From Leptodontidium sp. MPI-SDFR-AT-0119 (lineage: Eukaryota; Ascomycota; Leotiomycetes; Helotiales; Leptodontidiaceae): DNA of 64,000 nucleotides. Every line of letters starts with the position of its first letter. Within the stretch, counting starts at the first letter, position 1. The translations under genes were made by a program, and so were the position numbers. Shown in pieces: positions 23,530 through 36,472 of this stretch. The notes under the pieces are model-generated. The model saw nothing but the letters and a program-made list of their open reading frames with translations, ran no database searches and was not told the origin of the DNA. The stretch is taken from contig JAHLEZ010000022.1 in assembly GCA_020726505.1 (NCBI GenBank), forward strand, positions 310,001-374,000. The letters are read 5' to 3'.

Positions 23530-24592
23530 TCATCCCAAGGGTAAGAGAAGGGGGTAACTTGAGATACTTGTAGCTTCCTCCCATGCGAACTAGATGCAGA
23601 TGAGTCCCCTTTAAGCTGACCGCAACTGGAATGTAAGCTCATTTGAGTCATAGGAGCAGTCAATTTTGAGTTCCGCTGTAGTGGGAATATTCTCCACCTT
23701 AATAATGTAATTGTCTCGACTCAATCTAGTATCATCCTCGATTTGTATAACGGAAAGCTATCCCGTAAGAACATAAAGAAAATCAAACGTAAGAGATAGC
23801 GTGCCCAGCTCTAAATGAAGTGACGGCGTTGTCAAAGAAACCAATCGGCTATAAGGCAGCTCCTTATCTTCGATAGTAAGAAGAGAAACATAATCTAGGG
23901 TAAGTGTATATACTCTCTCTAAGTCGCTGTCGTCAATGTGATCAGGTTGCGAAGGCGAGCTCGGTGGAGTTAGAGGCAGTACTATGTATTAGAAGGGACC
24001 TTCGACCGGATACCTGTGGACAGATCCAGACTGAGATCGAATTGGAGATATAGAAGCTTAGGCTAAGGGTTTAGCAGAAATACCAGAGGACGACCAAGAT
24101 GCGAGTAGTAACAAGACGCTCTCGTTAGGATAATAATATCGTTTCTTCCTCTTCGATCTCGATGCCCTTAGGACCCTACTATCTATTATCTCTTTCAATA
24201 ACATAGAAATGCGACTAAACTCCTCAGACCGGTCTGCCGGAATATTCATCTAGTCTAGCAAGATCCAACGGGCGTAGAGCCTGCCGTGAGTCCGGGGCAC
24301 AAAGAAGCCACTATAAATAGAAAAGAATAGATTACATAAGTAGTAAGCACTCTTACTTAAGCAAATAAACCTTAGTCGCTGTCAGCTTAAATAAACCTTA
24401 TAAAAGAAAAGGAGCTATAGCTCTACGTGAACTTTCCAATATAACGCTAATAAAGAGGCAAGAATAGAAATCTAGAACGGCTCTACCTTAATGCTCTCAA
24501 AGAGCCTATAATCCCTATGTCTTACAGCGCAAACGAGCTCGGAAGTAGTAAAGTAGTATCGGCCTAATTTCCTAATCGCTTCTAGTAGATAT

Positions 24593-24894
24593 TGTTACGG
24601 CTAGCTAAAGGTTGATACGGCGAGTTGACTCAAGCTTTGTATTTGGGCCTATAGCTACGCTCAGAATCGAGAAGAAAAGACAAGGAGGAAAGGAGAGCTC
24701 TCCGTAAGGGAGGGCTCGAGTATATATATATAAAGGACCCTCTTAATAGGGCCTAGCGTAGTCGAGTGCTATTTACGTTAATATGTCGTAGGCTCGCCAC
24801 TTAGTCTTCCCTATTAAGCTTAGCGTCGTCGCATAGCCAGCGATACTACGAGCCCGTGTCGGTTAGAATATAAGGTGTATCGTAAGTCGTAATA
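24593..24894 (-). repeat. 3' LTR of gypsy element E
   Basis: 302 bp, starts TGTTACGGCTAG; its terminal CA is mutated to TA; contains TATATATATATA. Confidence 0.88.
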
Positions 24895-24949
24895 TTACTC
24901 CCCCCTCCTAAAAAACTACGTTCGCGTAATTATAGCTATAACCGTGTCG

Positions 24950-27900
24950 TTCTTAAGGTCGTTATAGTCGTCGATACTAACGTTATAAGCCTCTAGCCAC
25001 TTTAAGAGAGCTCTTGGCGGGCCTTTAGCATTCGGATACTTGAGGTAGAACCTCTTAATTATATATGGAGCTATTATAACATTCGAGTATAAGTATTACT
25101 TTAAGTCTTCGTCGGCGCTTAACCACTTAATATAATAGAATAGCTTGTTTCGTATAACCTTAGAGCCAAGGATGCCTTTAATTTCCCACTTATCTTACTT
25201 AGGCAATAGCTAAATAAGTGCCGGCGTAACTCTAGCTTATCCCGGCAGGGGGTTATCGACGTACTTGCGGAGCGAGTACGAGTAAAAGACAGGGTATATT
25301 AACTAGTCCCCTAGTAACTTAACTCTCTAACTCTCTCCTTCCCTAGCGATTACCTTAACTAGGCCGTACTACTTATCTAATAACTTCTTTAAGGGTTAGT
25401 CGACGTTCCAGTTCTGAGTATCGACTAGTACTAGGTTGCTAACGTCTTAATCGACGGCGCGTCGCCTATAGTTCGTTAGTCGTTCTATTTTCTCTTACTA
25501 ATCCTTTAAGGACGACTATATGACTTTTATAACCTCCTTTATTCGTAAGGCTACTTATAAAGCTTCCTCGCAGTTAAGTTTCTTTATTACTATAGCCGGC
25601 GGTTTTAAGTTTACTAAGTCCTAGGAAGTCTTTAACTTAACGCCGTTAAGTAATTAAAAAGGAAATAGGCGGCTTAGGGACTCGTGTAATAATATTAGTT
25701 AAGCGATATTTATAATTAGTAAGAGGTCGCTCTAATTGTCTTAGTAATAGTAACAAAAAGGACAAAGCCGCTACTTAATATATTAATTTATTACTTCTAT
25801 TTAGCCGTTAACGTTCGGGTTATATATTATTATTAATTTTACTTTAGTCCCGAGGATACGACAATACTTCTTCTAAAAGGAGGAGACGAATTAAGGCCCT
25901 CAGTCCGAGATAATAGAGTCTAGTATACTGAAGTATTAAGTCTAATAGATAATGAAGAGAATAACTATACCTTTCGCCGTAATTGTATTATTATAAAATA
26001 TTAAGACTAGTTTCTTAAATAAGCGATTAATAATAATTATAATAAAGTTATAACTATACTTGTTTAGTAATAGCTTCGTGAAGTCTATTATAAGGTATTA
26101 ATATAGCCGAGTAGGGATTAGTAGAGAGTGTAAGAAGCTAGGGGTCTTATCTTTACGGGCTTTTTGCCGAGAGTAATTATAGTTTATTACGTATCGAGCT
26201 ATGTCTGTAATAAGGCTGTTCTAATAATATTTACGACTTAGTAATGCCTTTATCTTTCTAATCCCTATATATATTACTAAAGGTTAAGAGTGTATATAGT
26301 GAATAAGTGTCGTGCGAAGCTCCGGCGGTTTTAAGGGCACTTCTAGGCGGCCTTAGAAAAGTAACTTGTCGTTTATTAGCTTGTAATCTAGCGACTACTC
26401 CCTAACTTTTTATTAGAGAGGCTTTAGCGAAGGCGAGGCCTTATTAACTAAGAGTACTTAGTCAATAACGTCGTATTCTGCGACGTTATATACTACTATA
26501 GAGTTAAGGTCTAGCTCCTTTATTATAAGCGTTTCCGGGTCGATTAATACTTTTGTATTCGACTCTGGCTTTAGCTCTAACTCGTCACGTGTCTTAATAT
26601 CGCGATCTAGGATTATGGCGTCTATAAGTACTAAGAGTATTGTCTCTACGACTTCGATATAGGCGTCTATAAGATCGGCGGCAGAGAGTTAGAGGTCGCT
26701 AGCGACTCGCGAGTTAATTTTGTCGGTCGGAATTAGTTATTAACTACAAATAGCCCGCTTGCGTGCCTTTATAGCCGTGAGGTTTTAATCCCGTTAAGAC
26801 AGGGTATTAGTTAATGTATTAATTGTCTTAGTATAATATATAATTATAAAATAAAAGTCTATAAAGAACTTAGCCTATCGAGCCTACTTAACTGTAAGGT
26901 CCTTAGTAGTTATAAAGTACTTTAGGGCTTAGTAGTTAATGTAAATAAGGACATTTTTCTAAGTACTTAAGAGCTTTAGGCGATATTACTTAAATAACTA
27001 GAAAATCGCTAATATCTCTTTGTCGTAGATTAAGTAGTTAAGCTTAAGGTCTATTATAATCTTAGAAAAGTATTTTATAAGATAAAAGGTGTCGTCTTTT
27101 TAAAGTTAAGATAAAATCTTAGTAACGACTCCGTCTAAAGAGTTAGTCTTTAGCCGTGTCTATTTAGTAAGGTCGTAGTAACGAAGAACTGGCGTAAATT
27201 AAAGGGCTTCTTAGAGAGTCTTTTAGGCGTTTTTATAGGCGTTATCGAAGACAAAGGGAATATCCTTTTTAGTAAGTATTGTGAGGGGTCGTGTAATATA
27301 ATTGTAGTCTTTAATAAACTGGCGGTAAAAATTATAAAAGCTAAAATAATTCTATATACCCTGTATATTATTGGCGTATTATTAGTCTTTAATTATATTA
27401 ATCTTTTCTAGGTCTACTTCCACGCTATCGACTCTAATAATAAATCCTAAAAACCTTGTCTTTTATATACTAAACTCAGACTTCTTAATATTAGCTTAAA
27501 GTTTATATACTTATAATATTGTTATTACTTTCTTAACGTAGACCTCGTATTCCTTAGGAGTAAACGAATATATTAAGATATTGTTTATATAAGCCGCGTA
27601 GAAGTCGTCGAGGTACTTTATAAAGATATTATTAATAAAACACTAAAAAGTCGCCGGACTATTAGTAAGGCTAAAGGGAAGGACCTTATATTTATACGTG
27701 CCGTATTAAGTATAAAAGGTCGTATAGTCTTCGTTCTCGGGGGACATATAAATGCGGTAAAAAGCTTATTAAATATTAAACTTTATAAAGACTTTCGCCT
27801 TATAAATACGCGCTATTATCTCATTGATTAGAGGGATTAAGTACAAGTCCTTCTTCGACAAGGCATTTAACTTTTAGTAGTCGACACATAGCCGGAGACT

Positions 27901-28706
27901 ACTGTCGGCTTTCTTAGCGAAAAGAATAAGGGCTATATATAATACGTTAAAGGGCTTAATAAAACCTTTATATAAGTTATTAATAATATACTACTTAGTC
28001 TTTAATAGCTATTCTTTAATTATATACTAGAGAAGTTTAAAGGATAAGTTATTTTCCTTAGTAAGCTCGATCTAATAGTTTACGCCTTAGTAGTACGTTA
28101 GTAGTTCGTTAGAGGCTCGCCGGGAGAAGAGAAGAGTATACTCTTAATACTTTATAAGGAGCTTCTTGCCGACTAACTCGTTATCTTACGCGTACTTAGC
28201 CTCTAAGGCCTCTTCCAGGGATAAGTCTCTATTTATTAATACGAGTTCGACACTTAATTAGTTTAAGGCCCCTCGCCGGCGATAAGTTAACTCTTAATTA
28301 ATCTTATATATTAACGCCACGAAAGTCTTTACCTTATTCTTCTTAATTCTCTTAAGTCGGAGGTATATAATAGATATTATTACTACTAATATAAGGGAGA
28401 TATTTATAATAAGCGCCTTTAGCTAGTGATTCGCTAAGGAAGTTCTACGGGCTCTCTTGTCTTTAAGTAGTAATCTTAGATTACAGGATATTAAGGGGTT
28501 TAATTAATGCTTTATAACTTATAAGCGCTCTTTGACCTCCTTAGTAAAGCTCGAGGGTTAGGTCAACGAGCCGCTAGTTGTAGGTCGTATAGAGACCTTT
28601 AACTTAAGGGAATCGTCGAGTGCCGCAATCTTGGCTTGCCTCCGGCGGTAGTTATTCGTATCTATAAGGGTATCCCTTTGTTTTATATTAAACTAGTAAG
28701 ACTTAA
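24950..28706 (-). pseudogene. pol of gypsy element E (RT, RNase H, integrase, chromodomain)
   Basis: Read on the minus strand through RIP stops. RT core motifs lie at ~27,900-27,500, with the RT thumb/RNase H connection following (TRPLTILTKKDIPFVFD near 27,250). The integrase core is poorly readable, and a C-terminal chromodomain ends near 24,950. The 5' side is cut by copia B at 28706, so pol is split from gag. Confidence 0.75.
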
Positions 28707-28891
28707 TGTCGTACAGGCACGGGCTGATGCTCGGTTAGCTGCGCGCTACGCTGGATATGGTTTCTGCCACGTTATACCGCTTTTAGGAGAACAACGTGTT
28801 CCCCTGATTTCCTTATATATTCTAGAGAACAATTAATCACTTTAATTCTCCTTACGTTAATCGCAAGGCTCTACTCTACTTCTATACCACA
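28707..28891 (+). repeat. 5' LTR of copia copy B
   Basis: 185 bp, starts TGTCGTACAGGCACGGG, ends CCACA; preceded by CTTAA. Confidence 0.9.
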
Positions 28892-28912
28892 GTTATAAGC
28901 CCCGTGACGAAG
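28892..28912 (+). promoter_or_regulatory. Putative half-tRNA-Ile(UAU) primer-binding site of copia copy B
   Basis: Immediately after the 5' LTR: GTTATAAGCCCCGTGACG. GTTATAAGC complements the anticodon-arm sequence GCUUAUAAC; the reverse complement further contains GCTTCGT, also near the anticodon arm of yeast tRNA-Ile(UAU) as I remember it. Inference by analogy with Drosophila copia. Confidence 0.45.
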
Positions 28913-31900
28913 CTATTAAGTTAGTATTCTTCCTTTTGTGCTCTATAAATTTAAATAAAGCTGTCAACGTAGGATTAGTAAGTGACAAATAACGTCGGCG
29001 TTTTCCACTTATTAACAAGTATAGTTCACACCGCCATTTTCCCTTTAACCTCTTTAGAAAAGGGTAAATCGAGCACCTGTATTTAATATTCTCTTCTCCT
29101 CTTTAATAAATCTATTAAACCCTTAAGAGAGTAACCTTCTCTTCGCTATAGTAGACTCAACTTTAGTCTCCTCTTCTAATAATCGAACGCCGCTTAACTA
29201 CAATAAGTAAACCTAGACCTTATAATATTAAGCCTTTAAATCCTTCTATATCTTTCACAAGGTATAGACTTCGGTTAATCTAGAGTTACCGGTCGCTCTA
29301 AATATCCTCGAAAACGAGCCTCAAGTATAAACGATCGACTAAGTAAAGGCATAATAAGATAAGGAGGCTCTCGATTTCAACTTTAGGGAGTAAGTAAAGT
29401 AAGATAAAGACTAACGAGTACTTAAACTTAAGGGACTTAAACTAAATGTAATACCTCTTATATTATTTAACGTTATTATAGTTGCTTTAATATATACTGC
29501 CCTAATAAGGGAGTATACTATAAAATACACATAATAGTCGGAAAAGGCTCGGGCCTATAAAGTAATATATAAGTGGATTTAAGAGACGGTTAATTCTTTG
29601 ATTTACTAGAGTACTATTTAAGAGTGTGAGATTAAGGAGGAATAGAAAGTAAAAGAGTAACCTAATAAGATAACGGACGAACTAAACGACCCACGATCTT
29701 AGACTTTATAGATACTCCTTAAGGTATTAAAGAGAGATTACGCCCCTTTAGAAACAAGTAATATTATTAAAGCTTAAGTTAAATACAGAGAGAAGCTCGA
29801 AATCGTCAAAACAGGACAGGTTAATCCTAAGGTGTGGATTTAAGAGTGGCGATTAGCTTACTAAGATATTCTATTATACGACATTCCGGACGTTAAGGGC
29901 CCCTTGGCGATCATTAACTTTATTAAGGTAGTGTAAGAGAAGCTCGTACTTAAATAGGCTCGCGAACGACTGTCTAAGGTCCTTAGAGATGATACTCTTA
30001 AAGTTATTTATAAGTACACGTTACTTTAATACGTCAATTAGTTATTAGTACTTAATAAAGAGTCTCTTACAGTTACTAGAAGAAATAAGATAGTTGGATT
30101 GTACGCTATACTTAGAGGGAGATTAGATACTCTAGGAGTACTATTAATATTAAAGACTCCTTTGCTAAATACTACGCTTAATACTTGCCCCTATAAGGTA
30201 GGCTCTCACCGACACAAAGCGATCGAGTGTTACAGACTTCGATATTACTACGACGGCTTAACTAGGGACAAACTACGTAACTTATTATTTACAGAGGAAA
30301 TTAAGGAAACCTGAATTAAGCTTAAAAAGGAGTTTTTTGACTTTAAGCGAGTAATTAATAAGAAAGGGTGGAGATAAGTGGCGGTAAAGGAAATTACTAA
30401 GGGAATAACCTCTAAAAACTCCTCGTCTTCTCCGACAACCTCGGCAAAAGCCTTAGAGTTACTGAGGTATCCCGGTAGTGTTAATACTTATGTAATCAGT
30501 CCGGAGTTGCTCGACGAGGCTTCCGTTATCTCTGGAATCTATGTTACTATTGATATAGATTGACACTCGCTCTTAGAGAGTACCTTACTCGATAACGGCG
30601 CTATTACTCATTTAGTTAACTTGGTTGCTTTATTAGAGCCTAGGACCTTTGTTAAGTTAATTAACGACGATAGTATTAAAGCCGGAACATTAAGCCTTAT
30701 AGTTAAGGGCCGAGGTACTCGTGTCTTTAAAGGTGCTCTTTATAGCCCTAATAGACTAAACACTGAGGACTTAAGGCTTTTTAACGTCGCTGTCGTTAAA
30801 GGATTTAATATTAATATCATTTCGGAAGCTCGTTTATTAAAGGCTAGACTTTAGTATAATAAGTTAGATTATACGTTGCGCGTGGGATTAGTTAAGAAGA
30901 GTATTGTGTTAAAGTAATTAGAGTGATAATTTAACTTAGCTTTCTTTGAATATAAGCCTTTTAATTACTCTTCGGCCTCCTCAATTACTCACAACTCTCT
31001 GATTTACTTAACTTATACTTTTTTAATATTCCCCACGCTTTAAAGGAGTATCCGGCAAGGCTTTTAATTAAGTCGACGATATTTGAGACCACGGTTAGAC
31101 GACGTTAGGTTATAGCACTTACGGGCAGGGCACCTAGGGAAGGAAGCATTGGAGAATTTAGTTAAGAATGCGCGCAACGTCGAGATTATAAGTACTACTT
31201 AAATTGAATATAAAGAGTGCTTTTTAATTGTCGCGTAATAAGTCGTTAGTCGAAGACCTTTGGAGAGAACAGTTACTTGGCCTTTTTATTGTATTTCTTG
31301 GGACTTATTTAACTTCCCTATTAGATTTGATGAGAATAACTAACTCTTATTAATTAAAGACTAATACGACGGGAAATTCTATAAATGGCTCTTAAAAAAC
31401 AAAGGGTTAATCGCCGTCTTAGGAGTTCTCAAACCGTTTAAGGCGTGGACGAGACGTTAATTCGGACTCTCGATTTACAAAATACGCTAAGACAACGATA
31501 CCTTAGTTATAGGAATTAATAGATTAACCGAGTACGAAAAGTAATGTACGGAGAATAGTATTAATATTAAGGGTACCCCTTCGTATATATATTAACTTAA
31601 TAGGGGAGTTGAGCGTGTAAGTAAGGAAATTATCGAAAAGTCTATTAAGATGCGCCTTTTAGTAAACTTACCGGAAGAACTTTAAATAGAAGTAGTTATA
31701 GCGGCAATTACTCTTTATAATATAAGTCTAGCTACTCGGAAAGGCTTTAAGAGTCTAAATGAGATCTTTTATACTTAGTTTAGGCAATATTTTCGGTACT
31801 ACGACCCTAAGCTTATTTAGAAGCTCACTACTAATATACGACTTGACTGGAGTAATATATAGGCATACGGCTATAGAGCTTATCCTATGATTAAGGACTG

Positions 31901-32610
31901 AGAGGCTCTTTAATAAAAGAGAGCATTTAAAGTCAACTTAAGAGCGCACCTTAGATACCTAGTAAGATACGTCTCGTCTAATATATATAAGGTCTAAGTA
32001 CTTTAATTATAGCGTGTAATAGTGACTTAAAACGTTACTTTTAACAAATCCCTCTTTTATTCGGGCTCTCTAAACGTGGAGAGAGCGGTCGGCTAGCCGC
32101 GCTTAATATTAAGAGATCTTACTGAAATGCTAGAAGAAGAGGAGAGACCTTAGGACGCTAGAACTAATATAATCAATCGACTGAGCGCACTTAATATACT
32201 AGAATTAATAATAAGTACTACCTTAAAAAGGGAATAATTAAGCTAAGTAATAAGTTTTATAGAAATTATTAAGTTTATAACCTTAGGGGTATTATAGCCT
32301 TTAATTGAGCTTTTAACTACGGGAGTAAAGTAACTAATACTACCCTTAAAAAAGTCAGGATTAATAGAACTCGTTAGTAAAAACTCGGGGGTAAAATAAC
32401 TAAAGAAGAGTACTAGACTTTTTACTCACGAGTACTTTAATTAAGTCTTAAAACGAGTCGACAAATTAAGATAATTAGTGTCTTAGAGTATAACTAGGAG
32501 AGATGTCTTACGTAGCGTACTAAACTTTAAGAGAGATATGGGAGCTAAGTGCTAATCAATACTACAAGTTACTATATATTCTTAAGGGCTATATAACCGA
32601 GAGCGCGGTC

Positions 32611-32915
32611 TGTGAGAATAAGTGGGCCAATCAGAAGAGAGGAAGCGCAGTAGGTGAACACGTGATTAGAGACAAAGTAGATTGCTTACTTGCTTGCTTG
32701 CTTGCTTGAGAGAAGAGCCATAAGGGCTCTTCGGTAGTTATATACATAATAATAGCTTCTCTAGAAGCTTCGACGACTACGTAATTGATTACGTGGCTCT
32801 TACGGACTACGTAATCGAATACGAGAGTAATTTCCGGGCCGCGTAAGCAGTGGAGATTACTTCGGCTGTTCTCCAGCGTAGAATCGGCACGAGTTACCGA
32901 AGTCAAAATCTAACA
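32611..32915. mobile_element. Solo LTR inserted in copia copy B, not RIP-degraded
   Basis: 305 bp starting TGTGAGAATAAG and ending ATCTAACA, flanked by CGGTC (32606-32610, 32916-32920). Copies A and C show the uninterrupted site. TG..CA ends and a 5-bp TSD indicate a solo LTR of a family otherwise absent here. It contains a (CTTG)n run (~32,690-32,707) and two copies of GACTACGTAATxGA about 34 bp apart. Balanced base composition in contrast to its host. Confidence 0.75.
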
Positions 32916-35269
32916 CGGTCTTAAGCGTCGGGGAGTACTTACTTAAGGTGCCGGCCCTAAGTAATCAGAAGCTCCGCCTCAAGTAATAAAGTATAAGGAG
33001 TATCTTAATTCGTTAGACTCAAGGGAAGAATTAAGTATAAAGTAATACTTACTACTTCCGGCCTTAACTAATAATAACTTACTTAAACCTTTATAGAGGA
33101 AGAAAGTGGAAGATCGAGTAACTAGCGACAGTCGAAAGACCCGAGTTAATAGTAAGATTACGAAACCGAATCGAAGTGTCTATATAGTAATTATTAGAGA
33201 GTTAATTACAGAATCATTAAACCTGTCAAGTAACCGTGAGTATTTAAAGGATTTTCTAGGGACCTTTTAACTTAATTAAGAACTAGTATAAAGAGACAAA
33301 AAAGACTTAAGCGTAGTCCACGTTATTATCTTAGCGTTTATTCTTAAAAATGTCGAAATTCAATAACTAGTTAATCTCCTACGAATATACTAATCTTAAT
33401 TACTAAAGGACTTATTAAATTAAAGAGACCTCAAGGATCACCCTCTAAGAGAGCACTTCTGAGCCGACGTAATTAAGGAAATCACTAACTTAGAGTCGCG
33501 TAATTACTAGAAAGTCGTTAAATAAAGCTTCGCCACTAAATAATTAATACTATTAAAATAAGTATTTCACGCCAAAGTCGATTCGTTAAGGTATTTGACT
33601 AAGTGTCGCTTGTGAGTTGTTATTAAGGGAGACTTATAACCCGAAACGTTAATTCTCTTAATATATACGGCAACTTTAACTACTTGTTCTTTTAGGACTA
33701 CTATAATAATAGTAACTTAATTTGATTTAGAGATGATTTAATTTAATGTTGTTAACGCCTTTATTAACGCTAAACGAAGCGAATCGAGTGCTCGCGTACG
33801 CTACTACTTACTAGACGGATTTAAACAAGACGGGATAGTAGTAGAGGTTAATCGTGTACTTTATAGACTTAGAGACTCGCTAGTATTATAATACAAAGAC
33901 TTTACCGGAACTTTATTAAAGTTAAGGTTAATCTCCTATAAGAAGGAGCCTTATATCTTTATAAACGAGTAACGTTTGGTCTTTATTATCTTTTATATCG
34001 ACAATATTTAAGTGTTATATTACTCTTTAGCCCTTGAAGACGCTTAACTTATTATTAACGGCTTGAATATAATATATGAGCTCACTAGAGGAAAACTAAT
34101 AAAGTAGTTTTTAGGTGTTCGCGTTATTAGAGATTGTCAAGTAAAGACTATTTCTTTAGTATATAATACTTATATTTAAAAGGTTACTTTATAATTTAAC
34201 TTAGTAGATGGAAATTGCTTAAGTACTCTATTACCTTAAGTCGAGCTACTAAAGAATTAAGGGCAAGTAACCTTAGTTTAAATTAAGGAGTATTAAGAGA
34301 AGGTTAACTTAGTGCTTTATACGGCAATTATATTGCGCGTAAACGTTATATTTGTAGCTTTAAGACTTTCTTACTTTTTAATTAACCCCTCTTTAGAGTA
34401 CCTTGTGGTAGTTAATTAGACTATTCGTTACCTCTTTAGAACCCGATTTTTGGCGATCACCTATAGCTACAAACTACGTGACTCTTAGCTTATTATAGCT
34501 TCGAATACTTTATTTACAGACAATCTCGATACTAGGCGCTCTTTTAATAGTTATATTATAATACTTTTTAGAGGTTTAATCTTGTGGAGAGTAGTCTTAT
34601 AAGATATAGTTATTACTTTGACTATATAAGCTGAGCTTTTAGGCGTTAAGCGCACGACTAAGGAAATTATGGCTTTATAACGTTTCTTTTAGAAGTTACG
34701 TCTTAAGTTAAGGGAAATTTAGAGAATCTTTTGTAATAATTAGTAAACAATATAGTTAATTGTTAGGGAAAATTAGCGTATTTTTACTAAGTTACGCCAC
34801 GTTAATATTTAGAATATATAGTTACGCCAAGAGTTTCAAAAGGGCACTTTTTCAGTCGAATATTTACTTACGAGCTATATACCCGCTAATGGACTTATAA
34901 AGAACCTCTCTCGACAGAAATTTGAGAATTTTGTTACTCTTATTAACTTAGTCAATATTCGTGCTTAACTAGAGTAACTTACTATAGAGCCCTCGCTTTA
35001 AAGTAAATCTTTATATACGTTCTTTACTTTTTCCTTTATTATAAGGGTATTTTCTTATATATTTATTATTCCTTTATAAATTCTCTTACTATTTCATTTA
35101 CTTAGAGAGCAACTAAACTTAAGGGTAAAATTCACAGCATTTAAAAGATTTAATTACTCTTAACAGTTATTCGTTTCTATAGCAAAAGTAACGTAACATA
35201 AGTAAATTACAAGGGGACACTTAGTTGTTTAGAGGTTCCCAAGCCTCGCCTTACACAAAAGAGAGTAAC

Positions 35270-36203
35270 CTATGTAATTAAAAGGCCTAAGACCTCCCGA
35301 ACTAAGTCACTTAACGCACTAGTAATTACCTTAATAAGCTTCTTAACCCGAGTAGCTTGAGCTTCCTACTCTAGTGTGAGAGTAACTCTAGGAGGCTTAT
35401 TAACTATTAGGGCCTAGAAAGTAATAAGACTAGTACTAATATTAACGGCCGCAACAGTAGCTCTATTAGCTCCACTTACAGCTACAGTAAGAGCAGCAGC
35501 CGCAGGAGTAGCAAGAGAAGCCGGAGTTACTCCCCGAGGAGTCTCCTCACTACCCTCTGACTCCGAGGAGGAATCGACATAGAGAGCAGCCGAGGCTACA
35601 CCTAAAGTACGACTGGCAAAGCCAGTTACTCCACTAGTAGCTCTACTAATAATAACTTAACCTTTAAGGGCCGCTAAAACAAGAGCTCTTAGGCGCTCTA
35701 ATTCTTAAAAAGGTTAGTAATCACACGTTAGAAAAGAATAACTTAAAGAATTTACCTTCTCGCCTACGTTATTTAAGAGCGCAACCTAGTAAACTAAGAA
35801 AGGAGCCTAAGTAGTAGCGGGAGTAACCTTATAAGAGTGGCCTGAGGCGCACGTAAAGTAGCGAGCACTCTAACTAATAACATTAAAGTACTCGCTAGTA
35901 CTTTTAATTTAGAGGGCGCTATTAATACAACTTAAACAAACAACCGCACGCTTAGCTCCCTTGACACGAGGAGCACAAGCACAAGTAATAGGAGCAGCCG
36001 TAGTAGCTTTTTTTAGAGTAAGAGTAGCCTTTGGAGCCTTCTTAGTATCCTTTTTCTTCTTCGCCTATTATAATTAGTAATATTCAAATTAATACATAGC
36101 CCTAAAATTAACGATTAACTTAATAAAAATTAACTTAATAACTTATAATAGTAGCCAAACGATTAGCCTTAACGGCCTTAGTAGAGCGCTTTAATATACT
36201 TAT
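35270..36203 (-). pseudogene. Antisense accessory gene of the copia family, copy in B (best preserved)
   Basis: Start codon mutated to ATA (36203), then exon 1, intron 1 (TATAAGTTATT.. donor damaged), exon 2 with KKKKDTKKAPKA, CACAPRVKG, VVCLSCINSALQ, SARYFTCASGHSYK, intron 2 (GTAAAT..CTAACC..TTTTTAAG), then an exon with ELERLRALVLAALKG, a Ser/Glu-acidic patch (DSSSESEGSEE), an Ala/Val/Thr-rich stretch and a helical end (RVKKLIKVITSALSDLV) with TAG at 35270-35272. Comparing copies, Tyr at several positions is probably mutated Cys, giving a CxxC...C...CxxxH-like cluster. About 250-270 residues. Function unknown. Confidence 0.68.
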
Positions 36204-36472
36204 AGTATTAATTGATTAATTTATTGATTAGTTAATTGATTATTAATTAGTTGATTAGTTAGTAGATTAAAAGGTCGATTTGTATATATTGTGGAGAGGT
36301 TGTAGGATTAAGAATTAAGTGGGGGATGCGTTACTTTAAATAAAACGGTTGTTTGCTTAATTTAATAGTACAGGAATAGTTGTGGCCTAAGTATTTAGTT
36401 TAGTGTTTGCCCTCGCTTAGCGCAGCTAACTATAATACTAGTGGCTTACTATTGTCACTTGGCTAGGGGGTG

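Noticed and set aside
28636..28836. 66-codon plus ORF
   Set aside because: Lies mostly within the 5' LTR of copia B and the E/B junction; chance ORF.
32631..32906. 91-codon minus ORF
   Set aside because: Falls entirely within the solo LTR; the Ser/Lys/Gln repeat comes from the (CTTG)n run.
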